Assembly (NCBI GenBank): GCA_946902985.2 | Contig: OX336393.1 | Span: 129,174,533-129,238,532 of the forward strand | Direction: 5' to 3' | DNA: 64,000 nucleotides | DNA from: Meconema thalassinum | Taxonomy: Eukaryota; Arthropoda; Insecta; Orthoptera; Tettigoniidae | In this document: positions 20,466 through 31,461 of the stretch, in pieces | How positions within the stretch are numbered: the first letter of the stretch is position 1 | Layout: each line of letters starts with the position of its first letter | Position numbers and translations under genes: made by a program | Notes under the pieces: model-generated | The model's database searches: none | The model's input: the letters and a program-made list of their open reading frames with translations, nothing else | What the model was told of the DNA's origin: nothing

Positions 20466-21425
20466 GTTTTTATCATTTCAAATGATCTTGTCGACTTCAT
20501 CGTTATGCTTTGGGTCTAACGTTACGCGAGACGGAGACGGTTGCGTTACGGAGACGGAGACTGTGACGTCATGCAGCCGCGCGGGAAGCCTAAGTTAATG
20601 GTTAATGGAGTCTCATGAAAGAGTCCTGGGGCGACGAGCGACCTGGGGCTTCGAGCGAAGCAAAAAGAATACAGGGTGACTCATAAGGAGGTGTACAAGA
20701 TGCCAGATAAGAATACAGGGTGACTCCTAAAGAGATATACAAGACGCCAGATCAGATTACAAGGTAACTCTTAAAGAGGTGTACAAGATGGCAGAGAAAA
20801 ATACAGAGTGTCTCCTAAAGAGGTGCACAAGATGTCACACAAGAATACAGGGTGACTTTTAAAGAGATATACAAGATGCCATATAAGAATACAGGGTGCC
20901 TCTTAAAGAGGTGTGCAGGATGTCAGAGCAAAATACAGTTCAAGATGCCAGATAAGAATACAGGGTGACTCCTAAAGAGCTGTACAAGATGGCAGAGAAG
21001 AATACAGGGTGACTCCTAAAGAGGTGCACAAGATGTCAGACAAGAATACAGGTTGACTCCTAAAGAGGTGTACAAGATGTCACACAAGAATACAGGGTGA
21101 CTTCTAAAGAGATATACAAGATGCCAGATAAGAATACAGGACAGGGTCCTCCTAAAGAGGTGTGCAGGATGTCAGAGCAAAATACAGGGTGACACTTAAC
21201 GAGGTGTACAGTATGTTAGATTCAATTCAAATACAGGGTGACCCTTAAAGAGGTGCCCGCGCGGAAAGCGTACGTTAATGGGTAATGGAGTCTGTTGAAA
21301 GAGTCCTGGGTCTTCGAGCGAAGCGAGAAGCCCTCCTGAGCCTTTCTAACATGTGTAGCAATTGTAGCATGCGTCATTTGAAATGATATAACGTCTAGTC
21401 TTTCAGACTGACTGTATTTTTTTAA
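20466..21425 (+). repeat. Palindrome-ended repeat, second copy
   Basis: Begins and ends like 10836-11800: ATCATTTCAAATGATCTTGT at 20470 and TCATTTGAAATGATATAACG at 21376. It shares GGTAATGGAGTCT and GAAAGAGTCCTG and the GACGGAGAC words, but holds the 44-bp minisatellite in place of the other copy's middle. Confidence 0.6.
20660..21255 (+). repeat. 44-bp minisatellite (about 13 units)
   Basis: Tandem units around AATACAGGGTGACTCCTAAA with GAGGTGTACAAGATG. ACAGGG-type anchors occur near 20671, 20714, 20758, 20803, 20847, 20891, 20935, 20960, 21004, 21048 and onward at about 44-bp steps. One short step near 20935-20960 marks a partial unit. No unique spacers alternate with the repeats. Confidence 0.88.
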
Positions 21426-21476
21426 TTAAAAAAAATCAGAACACACTCACATTGTACTTTACGTTTTAATATTCTA

Positions 21477-21746
21477 TTAATGAGAAACTTGGGCGTTTTT
21501 GGACTTAACCAATTTTTGAATATCTGGAATGATTTTTGTAACACACAAAACAATGTCATTTTCCAGTGTCAAACTATTTCTTGATTTGTTTTTTAAATTC
21601 ACCATTAAGGTGAATCCTTGTTCACAGTTGTAAGATGTAGAAAATGGCATCAAAGTTTTTAACGCTGTTGTGAACAGTTCTGGGTATTCCTTTTTAATAC
21701 TTATCCAAAATTTGTCGGCATAAGTATTGTTAAAAGTTAGTTTCAC
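21477..21746 (-). pseudogene. hAT transposase C-terminal dimerisation region
   Basis: Minus-strand frame with PFSTSYNCEQGFTLMVNLKN, then KSRNSLTLENDI and a closing KNAQVSH. This is the hAT C-terminal dimerisation segment as in FAM200/ZBED5-like proteins (usual form FSTSYLCEQxFS.L..K...RN.L..E). Only the last about 85 residues remain; zinc finger and catalytic domains are gone. Confidence 0.85.
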
Positions 21747-21921
21747 CGAAGGATCGCATGAAATCTATAACGTTAACACTTGGGGGGTCGCCAAAATTCT
21801 CAGCCTAAAAAGGGGGTCGCAGATTCTAAAAGGTTGAGAATCCCTGCTCTAAGCCATTTGTATGTCAAGGTGCAGGACCACTTCGCACCAAGGTGATGCA
21901 ATACTTTTGTTGATGTGTGTA

Positions 21922-22027
21922 CATCCTGTTAACTCACTCTTTCACGTATGCACTTTCATAACTCCATTCATCTCATTCGGATACTCATTCATTCAGCGAG
22001 ACAATTAGTCACTCATACACAATGCCA
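21922..22027. other. Short flank
   Basis: Nothing recognised other than ATTCATTCA-like simple sequence. Confidence 0.4.
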
Positions 22028-22560
22028 TTTTCATCATCATAATCGTTTTGGCCAACTAAGGACCTCGTAAATAACTCTTCATGATTTCAGTTTTCTTTTG
22101 CGCCAGTATTACTTCATTCTCTTGCTCTCAGCTTCTTTCTTTTCAGCTGTCCAATGTTGTTTCTTCTTGGTCGCTGTTTCTGGCTCTAGGAACCCCTCAA
22201 ATGTGTGTATCTTATTTCTGAAAGTGGTTCTGTTGCGTATGTCTTGATCAGTGATGTGCATTTCTTGCAGATCCTTCTTGGTGTTAGTAAACCATTTTGC
22301 ATAAGAGTTACCTTTCTATCGGGCTTGTTGAAGTGGTTAAAGATTTTCTTAGTGAGTCTGTCGTCAGGTATTCTTGAAACATGTCCAAAGAATTTAACCC
22401 TTCGTTTTCGTATTGTATCTGAGATTCTGCTGCATGTTTTTGTACTTTTTTGTTACTACGTAATCGGTATGTGTCTGCACATTTTTTGGTCAGGGAATTT
22501 TTCTTAAAATTATTCGTTCCTTTTTTTTTAATTTCTTCAGTGTCTTTTTGGTTGTCTTTT
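22028..22560 (-). pseudogene. LINE protein C-terminal fragment
   Basis: The minus strand at about 22395-22270 reads VKFFGHVSRIPDDRLTKKIF then NHFNKPDRK, the C-terminal region that follows the RT in RTE-like LINEs. It continues degenerately toward an ATGATGATGA-type end at about 22028-22045, like the tail of the LINE at 781-3612. Interrupted by stops; RT itself is absent. The plus-strand frame through this stretch is an antisense shadow. Confidence 0.65.
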
Positions 22561-23297
22561 TAAACTTTTTTATGTCTTTAAAATCCGCACCCTGCTAATT
22601 ATATTTCACTATCGATCAATCAATTTTTTAGGGGAAGATCACCTAGATGTTTTGCCCTTTAGATCAACCATCACCTATATTACTAAATCACGAGGTGGTC
22701 TGTAACCTGGACCTCAGGGTTTGACAGCCACTACGGTACACCACGAGGTGGTCTATAACCCCGAACTTCAGTGTTGACAGCTAGGAATGCTAGAAACTAC
22801 ACTTCCAGCTGGTCACTATAAAATCTCAACGTTCAATTGGCAACACTGCGCCTACTGTTGCACTGCAATCAAATGAAATATCAACAGACTAGAGGTAAAT
22901 AACAATAATGGAATGACATTTGTATTCATGTTAATCTTCTTTCACCATTCTTCAGCAAAACGATTTGTGACGATTCAACACCTGCTAGATGACATCTTTG
23001 TCCAGATGTACTTTCCCCTAGATGAAGACAATCTCGAGTAATAACCCACTTCTCTTTCCAAAGAGATAAATCATCTCTACTTTCATATTGTTCTTTTTCC
23101 CGCATTAAATTTGTTTCCAAATTACATCTGTTGTTACTTCACCGCCGTGACGGACCTCATTCTCTTTTCTCTCATTCGTCTTGGCTGCTCCTAGTTCTCT
23201 GCCGGGTCTCGTAGCTCTATGCAGTGATCAATACTATAATGGAAAGTATCGAATGTGCATTACTGTTATGTTATACTGTTAGGCATCTAGTATTATG
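22561..23297. other. Unassigned sequence with a small direct duplication
   Basis: A 53-bp step duplication: CACGAGGTGGTCTGTAACC (22691) and CACGAGGTGGTCTATAACC (22742), each followed by CTTCAG/CTCAGG and GTTGACAGC/GTTTGACAGC. No gene identified. Confidence 0.45.
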
Positions 23298-23760
23298 AGT
23301 CTTCAGTCTTTTGACTGGTTTAATGCAGTTCTCCAGGCCCCACTCTCCTAAGCTAATCGTTTCATTTCTACTTAGCCACCACACCCTACATCCAAGGCAA
23401 TCTGTTTAACATATTCTAACCTTGGTCTACCCATACAGTTCTTGTCCTTGACACTTCCTTCCATAACTAAGCTTGTTATTCCTGGATGTCTTAGTATGTG
23501 TCCAACAAACCTATCACTTCTCTTCAGTAGCATTCGCAAGAAACATCTATTCTCTCCCACTCGTCTTAATACCTCTTCGTTCGTAACCGTATCTACCCAT
23601 TTGATCATCATTCTCCTGTAACACCACATTTCAAACGCATAAATTCTCCCTTTTCTGCTGCACCAAGAGTCCAAGTTTCACTTCCATGGAGTGCCACCCT
23701 CCAAAGGCTTTTAAAATTGACTTCCTAATACTTAATCTGTATTCGATGTCAACAGATTCC
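23298..23760 (-). pseudogene. RTE-like LINE, 5'-truncated fragment
   Basis: Same family as 3638-6720. The frame at 23372-23674 encodes AFEMWCYRRMMIKWVDTVTN, GHILRHPG and GRPRLEYVKQIALDVGC of the C-terminal region. Stops and deletions separate it from the remainder. The 5' truncation abuts the composite repeat starting at 23761. Confidence 0.9.
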
Positions 23761-23912
23761 TTTTAGGTAGATTTCATTAGAAAGCTAACTATTGCAATGG
23801 GTACCATGTTTCGACTTCCGGAAAATTTCGACATATCTTCGCGTTTCACACCCCCCAGACCCCAAAACACCCGTCAGTTCAAAAGTTTATATATAATTTA
23901 TGTATATATGTA

Positions 23913-23964
<52 letters not shown>

Positions 23965-24527
23965 TTTCTTGTGGTCACGATAACTGCCGTAATTTTGAAC
24001 CAATCACTTTGAATTGTTTACATAATATGTATCCCTATAAAATCTCGGTCGAGTTCGTTAATGGGCAAATTCGGTCGAAGGGGGTGAAAATGGGGGGCTT
24101 TTTTCGAAAAAGTGAAATTTCGCTATAACTCTCTTAATATGTGAAATATCGAATCCATTCAAAGTTCATAATATGTGTCGGATAAGTGCCAAAAATGTAT
24201 GTCAAATAAGTTTTTTGATAGCACCAACCATTGACCAAAGGGGTGGAAAAAAGTGGGTTTTTCGGGAAACATTAATCATATCTCTCTTAATAGGCACAAT
24301 ATCAAAACCGTACAAAATGGAAAATATTCCCCTAATAATTACCTAAAACTTTTGTCTGAAATAATTTTTGATATGACCCACCATTACGCCAAGGGATGAG
24401 AAAAATGATTTCGGAATTTTAAAAAATGCCAAGTGCCATCAGAGGTTACCATAACAACGCTTTTAAATTGATAAGGGATGATCTATCAGAGGTTGCCAAG
24501 ACAACGCCATTGACGAGATCACATTCA
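23761..24527 (+). repeat. Composite repeat U, left part (third copy)
   Basis: Starts TTTTAGGTAGATTTCATTAG, as at 43549 and 44547. Contains a (TA)n microsatellite (23918-23961) and three successive AT-rich blocks each with a run like GGGGTG(G)AAAA. Unit U continues after the inserted family A element at 25664. Confidence 0.8.
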
Positions 24528-25657
24528 TTTTTAGCCTACTTTTCACACTTTTCAAAAATGAGGAAAAAGTTGACTTATAAGATATATCCGGGAAAATGAG
24601 TCTGTCCTTCTGTCTGTCTGTCTGTCCTTCTGTCTGTCTGGCTGTGTGTGTGTGTGTGTCCCCCCCTATCAACTCCAAAACGGCTGCAGCAATCGAAACC
24701 AAATTTAGTATGAGTAAAGATGGATACCGGAATATCTCAGGCCCATATTTGAAAAAGATGCCAGTGCTACCAACTGCTAAAAAAACGCACTAGAAATTTG
24801 AGCTCCATGTTGGATATCTTGGAAAGTATACATGGGAGCTATTCTAAAATTGGCACACATGTAGATAATACTATTTCAGTTTAATTTCCAGGTGGCCATA
24901 CATGACAGCGTTGCCAAAATAATTTTAAGCCTTCTGATAAGTCCAATTTTTAAATGCATATAACTTCTACACTATCAATTGGATTTCAACCAAATTTTGT
25001 ATGTAATATGTGTACATAAACATATATGACTGAGTGTATTCTTAAGAGCCACCAAGGCTGCCAACTGTTAATAATTGCTCTCTATTTTGTATCCAAATAT
25101 ATCAGAAAGTATGCAAGCCGACAGCTTTAAACTATGCATACGTAAATTACCCGACATTTTACATTAATTTGGAGTAACTTATATACGTCAGTTCTACCAA
25201 CATGATTCTAAGCCTGCTGATAGGACCAATTTTTAAATACATGTAACTTCTATACCAACAAATGGATTTCATCCAAAATTGGCACAAAAATATATAATAT
25301 TTGAGATTATTTCTGACCAGCACTCGCATAACATTGTTGCCAACATGCTTTTACGTGTACTAATAGATCCAATGTCTAAATCCATGTAACGTCCTTTGGA
25401 CTTCAACCACATTTTGTATTCTATACCTTAGGAGATGGAAGTAAGAATATATTTAGTCACCAGAGCTGCCAACTGTATTTCTCTATTAGGCTACATTATA
25501 CCTAGTATACCTTATTTCGAACTAATTAAGACATTTCGATATTACCCACTTAATTTCGTCATTATTCTAGATAGGTTCATATACTGTAGATTAATCTATG
25601 GCATGAATCTTAATTTTAGGAAAGTAGGCTCTTTAGTTCGTCACGGAACTTCTTGTT
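24528..25657 (+). mobile_element. Helentron-like element, family A, inserted in repeat U
   Basis: Begins TTTTTAGCCTACTTTTC, has a (GTCT)n/(GT)n microsatellite at 24600-24660, then tandem core units. GCCAAC-type anchors lie at 24769, 24913, 25060, 25196, 25339 and 25468. It ends with the AGTTCGTCACGGAACT hairpin plus CTTGTT. The uninterrupted target reads CATTCAGTTTTCATATGTCTG at 44310 and GATTCAGATTTCCATCTGAC at 45262, so this copy sits cleanly within a T run with no visible target duplication. No ORF. Confidence 0.85.
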
Positions 25658-25663
25658 CCATCT

Positions 25664-26381
25664 GACATGAGGGAAGCGGCTAACTGGTAGCATGCTGAAC
25701 TTCTATGCCCAAGGTGCTGGTTCAAAGCCGGCCAAAGTCGCCGGATTTTCTAAGAGCGCTAAAAATCCGTCAGCATGCTTTCCTTCGGAGGGAAGTTACA
25801 ACGTTCGTTCCAAGTTGCTGGTTGCGGTGGCATCTAGCAGCCAAGTTCACAGCGAGGTGTCGTTGACGTTAGTATTTGGTACAAAATTAGGTACTACTAC
25901 TTAAAATTGACCGTCTGCAGACTTTACCTGAATTACAGACTAATACATTCATCACAAATATCACCGTTTATCAGACAGATTCTACACACACCCAATGTAC
26001 ACGGGGTTACATGACCACCTTGTCGCAGCCCCTAAACTGAGGAACCAACCAACATCTCTGCGGGAGATAAAATTTTGCGTGAAGAAGTAACAGACTGTTA
26101 GATAGTTACACATTAGTTCCAAACCTTGCATAAGGACAGTGTGATCACAAGTATAAAAATTAACCCCAAATGACAAGAAGGTTACCATCCCCATAAGACA
26201 GTGAAAATGTTAAAAGTATGCATAGAAAGACGAAAAAATGTTAACTAGCCTCCAATTGTAAAATACTTTCTCGCAATAAATGAGGTCTGATCCTCCTACG
26301 AAAACCTGCATATTTTGCCTATTATAGCCTATCCCCTAGTTTGCCCGGTGAAATCTACCTCCGCCTTCCGGCGTGCCGAGA
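25664..26381 (+). mobile_element. Composite repeat U, right part with tRNA-like head
   Basis: Head GCGGCTAACTGGTAGCATGC (A box) and GGTTCAAAGCCGG (B box), then GATTTTCTAAGAGCGC, CCTTCGGAGGGAAG and a 3' region ending GCCTTCCGGCGTGCCGAGAG before a T run. The A and B boxes would give an internal Pol III promoter. The same order recurs at 45288-47527. At 26151-26160 it holds the empty site for the family B element present at 45785-47297. Confidence 0.78.
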
Positions 26382-26635
26382 GGATTTTTTTTTTTTTTTT
26401 TTTTTGTAGAAATGCTTTCTTGCCTGAGCCAACCTACTTTTTATATCCTCTTTGCATTGTCCATCACTAGTTATTTTGCTTTCTAGGTGACAGAAGTCTT
26501 TTACGTCCTTTAGCTTTTCACCTGCCAATTTGATGTCCATAGAGGTTTCTGATTTATTTCGGCTGCATTCAAATATTTTTGTTTTACATTTATTGATTTT
26601 CATAATAAATTGTTTCCTCAAGACGGAGTCTAAAC
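26382..26635 (-). pseudogene. RTE-like LINE fragment, part 1 (split by a hAT)
   Basis: Minus-strand frame LRKQFIMKINKCKTKIFECS, SETSMDIKLAGEKL and SRLAQARKHF, homologous to residues downstream of the FADD box in 3650-6625. Bounded on the left by a run of about 21 T. Continues at 27397-27495. Confidence 0.88.
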
Positions 26636-27396
26636 CAGTGTTTCCCAAACTTTTTTGTGTGTGTACCACTTTAAGAGATGAGAATCTCCCGCGTTCCACC
26701 TAATGGTTGGGAGATATAGTAACTATAACCCCCATCACCACTACGTAGCAGACCAAAAGATGGATTGCAAGTTGTGTTTGTTAGAGTTAGACTGTTGGAG
26801 TTTAAGTTCAAATAATAAAAAGTGTGTCCAGTTGTTTTATTATTTATTACAATAAATATGCAATTCAAACATTCAGAAATGACACTGTACAACTAATATT
26901 AATAAAAAACTCTCAATAATTAAACATTAAAACCAAAGTTCAATTAACAACTTCGATGTGAAGGGTGAGCTTGAAGATTAGAAGCCAACAGCGGAATGTC
27001 TGGTTTAAGATTGCTGAGTCTCAAACGAAGATCGTTTTCCACTGTAAGGAGCCTATTCCGGTATCTATTCTTGAGATAAACAAGTGAAGAAAATGCAGTC
27101 TCACACAAGCACGAAGTAGTGAAAGGCAGTAAAAATCTAACTGCTTTTTCAGCTATGTCTGCATAGTCTGCCACGCCTCTCAACCCAAAAGTACACAAGA
27201 GTCATTTTAAAAAAGTTTGCCTTTGTTCTGAATCTCAATTCAATTCATAAAACTACTCCTCGTCTCTGTCCTTCAAGTCCTTCGGCAATATATCAATGTT
27301 TTTACATTTTTATAGCATTCGTAACATCACCGCGTACCACTGCAGCAGTACGAGCGTACCCCCAGTGGTACGCGTACCACAGTTTGGGAAACGCTG
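26636..27396 (-). mobile_element. hAT element with perfect 8-bp target duplication
   Basis: 761 bp, terminal inverted repeats CAGTGTTTCCCAAAC and GTTTGGGAAACGCTG (14 of 15 match). GTCTAAAC flanks both sides (628-635 and 397-404 within 26,000/27,000). It interrupts an RTE fragment that reads continuously once it is removed. Contains only the C-terminus of a transposase on the minus strand. Confidence 0.95.
26944..27198 (-). pseudogene. hAT transposase C-terminal dimerisation region
   Basis: Minus-strand frame with LLPFTTSCLCETAFSSLVYL then KNRYRNRLLTVENDLRLRLS and NLKPDI, the hAT C-terminal dimerisation motif found in SCAND3/ZBED-like transposases. About 84 residues; BED finger and catalytic domain are absent, so the element is non-autonomous. 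Confidence 0.88.
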
Positions 27397-27495
27397 GTCT
27401 AAACCATTCAAACACTCATTCAAATCCTCAGGCGTGTTGGCCAAAATGTCGATGTCTTCAGAAAATCTCAGAGTTGAAATTATTTCTCCTTACTT
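27397..27495 (-). pseudogene. RTE-like LINE fragment, part 2
   Basis: Continuation of 26382-26635, covering the region next to the FADD box (plus strand TTCAAATCCTCAGGCGTGTT). The catalytic box itself is altered: GTCGATGTCTTCAGAAAATC replaces the usual GACGATGTCATCAGCAAATC. Confidence 0.85.
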
Positions 27496-30400
27496 CTTAC
27501 TAGTGTACCCAACTGTCATCATGTGGACCATGTGTTCGTATCCCAACTAACTCACGGTCTTTCGAGGTATGGGACGTTCCTGCCCACCATACGACCACAT
27601 GCTCAGGATTTGAGTCTACCAGGTAACTAATCTACATGAAATACACAACATATTCCTACAAGACAATATTTACTGGTCTAAAATCATGGCTATACAACAA
27701 ATACAAATAAAGGACAAATTATATTTAATTCCCACAAATAAAAATAGGGTTATTTTGTGAGTTTTCTTCATAAAATAGTGCTACCCTTCACTCAAATCTA
27801 ATTCTAGTATCCTATCATTGATACTTTTCAGACTCCAATGGGTTTCCATAGTGTTCATCATGTGACATAATTACTTAACTGGAGTATCATAACACAAAAG
27901 TCACATATCACCTCAAAATGACATTAATAACAAAATTACTCCGTTTCTTTCGGCATTTACTTTAATTAGCATAAATTCATTACTTTCTGCATTAATTAAC
28001 AAATATTTGTTGTGTCGTGTGGATCATCTTCCTTCTTTCCGTCAATTATGAACGCTTTAAGAAAAGTGGTCCTTATCCCTTCCAAAATAAACTTGGATAG
28101 AATATTTTATAGTTTCACCATACAACGATTTTCTGGGTCTTGTCGGGCTTATCTCGTTACAAACGTGTCATGTTCTTAGAAATCACATACCCGTCTGCAT
28201 AACTTAGTGTGAACTGGCAAAATGCATTCTAAAAGGATGCCTAACAATTTATTTGGTTCAGTGTACCTCTTCAGAGAATAACTGGGCCAAATATTATCCG
28301 ATTTCTTTGATCCAATAACGTATGTGTGTTGCAACACATCATTCAATTCAATTGGCATCATCAAAACACTCCTATCATAATTGCATATTTGAAATATCGA
28401 GATTCTTCAGTGTCCTACTGTGACCCTCAATTAAAGGACTGGTCGACCGACCTTCCCCTTCCCCCAGCAGGCAATAAAATTCGTTCCAGCAGGCTAGTCA
28501 AGATGGCTGCCGCAGAAGTGGCCTATTCCCCCACTTCCCTCATCTGCTGTCAAGGTCAGATTTGTTTACAACTGCAGTACAGTAAAGTTACGCTAGGTGT
28601 AGCTCCTAATTGAGTCATTTAATTATTTAACACCTATAATTAGTGTATTGGGCTCAACTTGGCTCCTTATTAACATTCATGGCTGGGGATGACTCTGGTG
28701 ATAGCCTTGCCGTTCTATGGTGAATACTGTGGCTTTAGACGCACATCATAACGAAGATCCAAGATTTTCGCCAGCAGCTGTCACAATAATATAAGGAAAT
28801 CTGCGTTTCCTAAACGAAGAATATGATCCTTACCTCTCAGGGTAGATCATTCATATACATGCTCACGGAGTCTCAACGGATCTCAATCGTGGCCATAATT
28901 CATGCAAGCGATGGCAACAGACAGGCTCTGTCCAATTCGCTGCGAATAATACAGTATGCTCAAGGGCGATACTCACTCGTAGATTTAGCCAACTTCTCAC
29001 CTAACGTGCAAGCTATACTAGTTGGTCCCCGCAATTATTTATTACGTAAATCACTGGATTCCACGTTAATTCTGCACGCGATATGCGGCTTCAAACAATA
29101 CTTCACATAGATGACTCAATTATTAAGGCACCCGCGTTCTCTCTGTAATAACACTTAAGCCAAAGCTCTAAATAGCTCCTAACAACAAGGTATGAATTTA
29201 CTGGCTTACATTACTTTAATGGTCCTCAAATATAATCCTAAGGATTGACCATATCAAATATTCATTCAACATTTCACTGACACTGAAAAATTCTCGTATC
29301 TCGCTATATTCCACATGACTTTCTTACTGTTTACCAAAATACAGTATCTTTATATTAGACATGATACACATTGAACATTATTTAGGCCAAAAATGCCTAT
29401 TACATTTCTGTTGCCGACCCCATATTATTATTATTATTATCATTCATTTAACGTTACCGTTACATCCATCACTATTTTTGGCCTGAATGGCCTTAAACAA
29501 ATCACCTTCCAAGCCATATTTTATTCAAGACGAGTGGTGAAAACTCGTTCAGTAAGTGACTGTGACATCTTAGTCTCAAAGTGATAAAATCGTTATATGG
29601 TGAACTATTTAGTTATAATAACATAATGAATTGGTACTCACTTTTTCTTTTGGCTGGATAGTGCCAGCAGCTCACCCTGCGACCCACCATGATGCTTGAC
29701 TTAAGCCATCATGTTACACTTTTCACAACACTTAATTTCACATATTTTCCACCTGATAAACATACTCTTATCAGTGGCCTCATTCACTTTCACACAGTGC
29801 ATATTAATCACTATACACATGAACACCTTTAAATCACTATTACACAATTTATGTACACTTATTCACTATTTCACAGGTTGATCCTTAAATCGGACTTCTC
29901 CTACGCCTGATCTCAGAGATGCGATGCAATTACGCCAACCGCTGGTCTTCGTGAAATCTAACAGCGTTTACGGACGTTCGGTCCTCGTCACCTGCAACAT
30001 CGTTCAGCTCACTGTCAAGATGAAGTGGCGATGCTTCCCCAAGCTCCCATCATTGTAGTGATCCTGCTGATAATGTCATACTCAACACTGACAGTACCTC
30101 CTGGTATGTGTAATGTTCACAAACATTATAAGTTATACTTTCGCTGTGGCGAATTTATATTTGCGTCAGATAATAGATAAATATCTGTATTAAATTAACT
30201 TCGACGCACTTCATGATTATACTTATGAAGCTGTATGACTTGCTTCCATTGTTCTTTTAACGGCTGAGCGTTGATACTCTAACATTTGGCGCGCTCACTG
30301 GCGGCGTATAAGTTACGTGTATACTGCTGAATAACTTGAGACGAACTGGTGAAGACTGGAGAACAACTGGCTTGGCTTGCCTTACTCCTCCTATATAAAG

Positions 30401-31461
30401 GTTTCTCGTTCAAAATAGTCCACTTGACATGTGAGAGCGACTCCTATCTTGAAATAATACCTCTTCAGTCGAAATGACATATACACCTTGTTTATTTAGG
30501 TGTGGAGGTTTCATAACCGTTCGCGTGCCGGCGATCGCTTCGGCCAATTAATTACAATTAATTGCCTTAGTTCAGCGCGTGGGGACGCCATCGTGGTAAT
30601 TCCCCCTTGCCTGGTCAGAAAATCACTCCTCTCGAGCGTAGGCTAGGTTGTAATTCGTTCATTTGGAGATATCGGCATTAATTTAGGTGAAAAATCACTC
30701 CTAAATTATCTCTCCTTGAATATATTCACCTGGGTGTACATTTCACTTCATTTTATTGCTCCACTTAGCGGTAATTAATTAATTTCCGTGTGCAGTCGTT
30801 CCCCCCATAGCTTCCCTCGTTGTCAAGTGGTGAATACCCGAGTCATTAATTTTGGGCTGTCTTCTCGGTCCAGACGTAAATAGTCCGCTTGGCGCCTAGG
30901 GTTACCACCCACTTGCCAAGTGTAATTTGAAAAATGCCAAACTAGCCTCCTTCGTTCTTATATGCTTAGAAAATGTATATTTTCTTGCATTTGGTTGCAA
31001 TTCTTTACCTTAAATTGCTATGATATTCACATATAGGTCGTGAAATCATGCTACATTATTATATCTCATTATTTAACATATTGCTCTTCAGGTTCCCTAA
31101 AACTGTTCCCCCTCAGAGACCAATGGCTCGACTCTAGGCATAATCATGTGCCTGGTCTTCTCTGATGAGACCTGAGTTCGATGCCAGACTGCCGTGACTG
31201 ATTGGGCACACTAGTTACTAGTAATAGCCTATACTTGGGGAGAGATACAGCCTAACTCCCCCCCAATGAAACAATATTAACCCTTCCAGTGCAAGGGAGC
31301 GATATATCGGCTGAAGGAGCTTCGCCCCATTTTTATAAAAGTTTTATTAAATTATTTCCAGTCGAGCAAATCGTTTGAGAAATCGTTTCTGTTTACCTTT
31401 CTGCTTAGTAAATTGACAAATATTTAGATATTTGCCATTCATACTCCATAGTCCATAATAG
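27496..31461. other. Four-kilobase tract without identified genes
   Basis: AT-rich and pyrimidine-biased on the plus strand. The longest frames are about 95 codons (28326-28613 and 28823-29110) and have no recognisable domain. A TATATAAAGG box at about 30391-30400 and short ATT runs are the only signals. No match to other parts of the window was noticed, so it could be unique sequence or the body of an unrecognised element. Confidence 0.4.

Larger units (their letters stand above)
20361..21846 (-). mobile_element. hAT element nested in the Tc1-like element
   Basis: Terminal inverted repeats CAGGGGTTCTTAACC (20361) and GGTTGAGAATCCCTG (ending 21846). The 8-bp flanks CTCTATGC and CTCTAAGC match at 7 of 8 positions, the hAT target-duplication length. 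Subterminal GGGTCGCGA/GGGGTCGC words recur at both ends. The minus strand carries a transposase C-terminus (21477-21746). The middle is replaced by the palindrome-ended block and a minisatellite, so it is non-autonomous. Confidence 0.92.
19407..21919 (+). mobile_element. Tc1-like element disrupted by a SINE and a hAT
   Basis: Terminal inverted repeats at 19407-19437 and 21890-21919 (ACATCAAAAAAGTGTTGCAT against ATGCAATACTTTTGTTGATG) are flanked by TA on both sides (19405-19406, 21920-21921). Inside are a SINE (19529-19876), a Tc1-type N-terminal coding region (19993-20205) and a hAT (20361-21846). Removing both insertions leaves about 680 bp, so the catalytic middle of the transposase is missing. 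The order of events is Tc1 first, then the two nested insertions. Confidence 0.9.

Noticed and set aside
20660..21255. CRISPR-like array
   Set aside because: The 44-bp units are contiguous and homologous throughout with no unique spacers, and the context is a eukaryotic hAT.
22205..22507. Membrane-like 100-codon plus-strand frame
   Set aside because: It is the antisense of a LINE C-terminal region (FFGHVSR on the minus strand).
28326..29110. Two frames of 95 codons as host exons
   Set aside because: No domain, no convincing splice-site context and no coding-like composition; left as unassigned.
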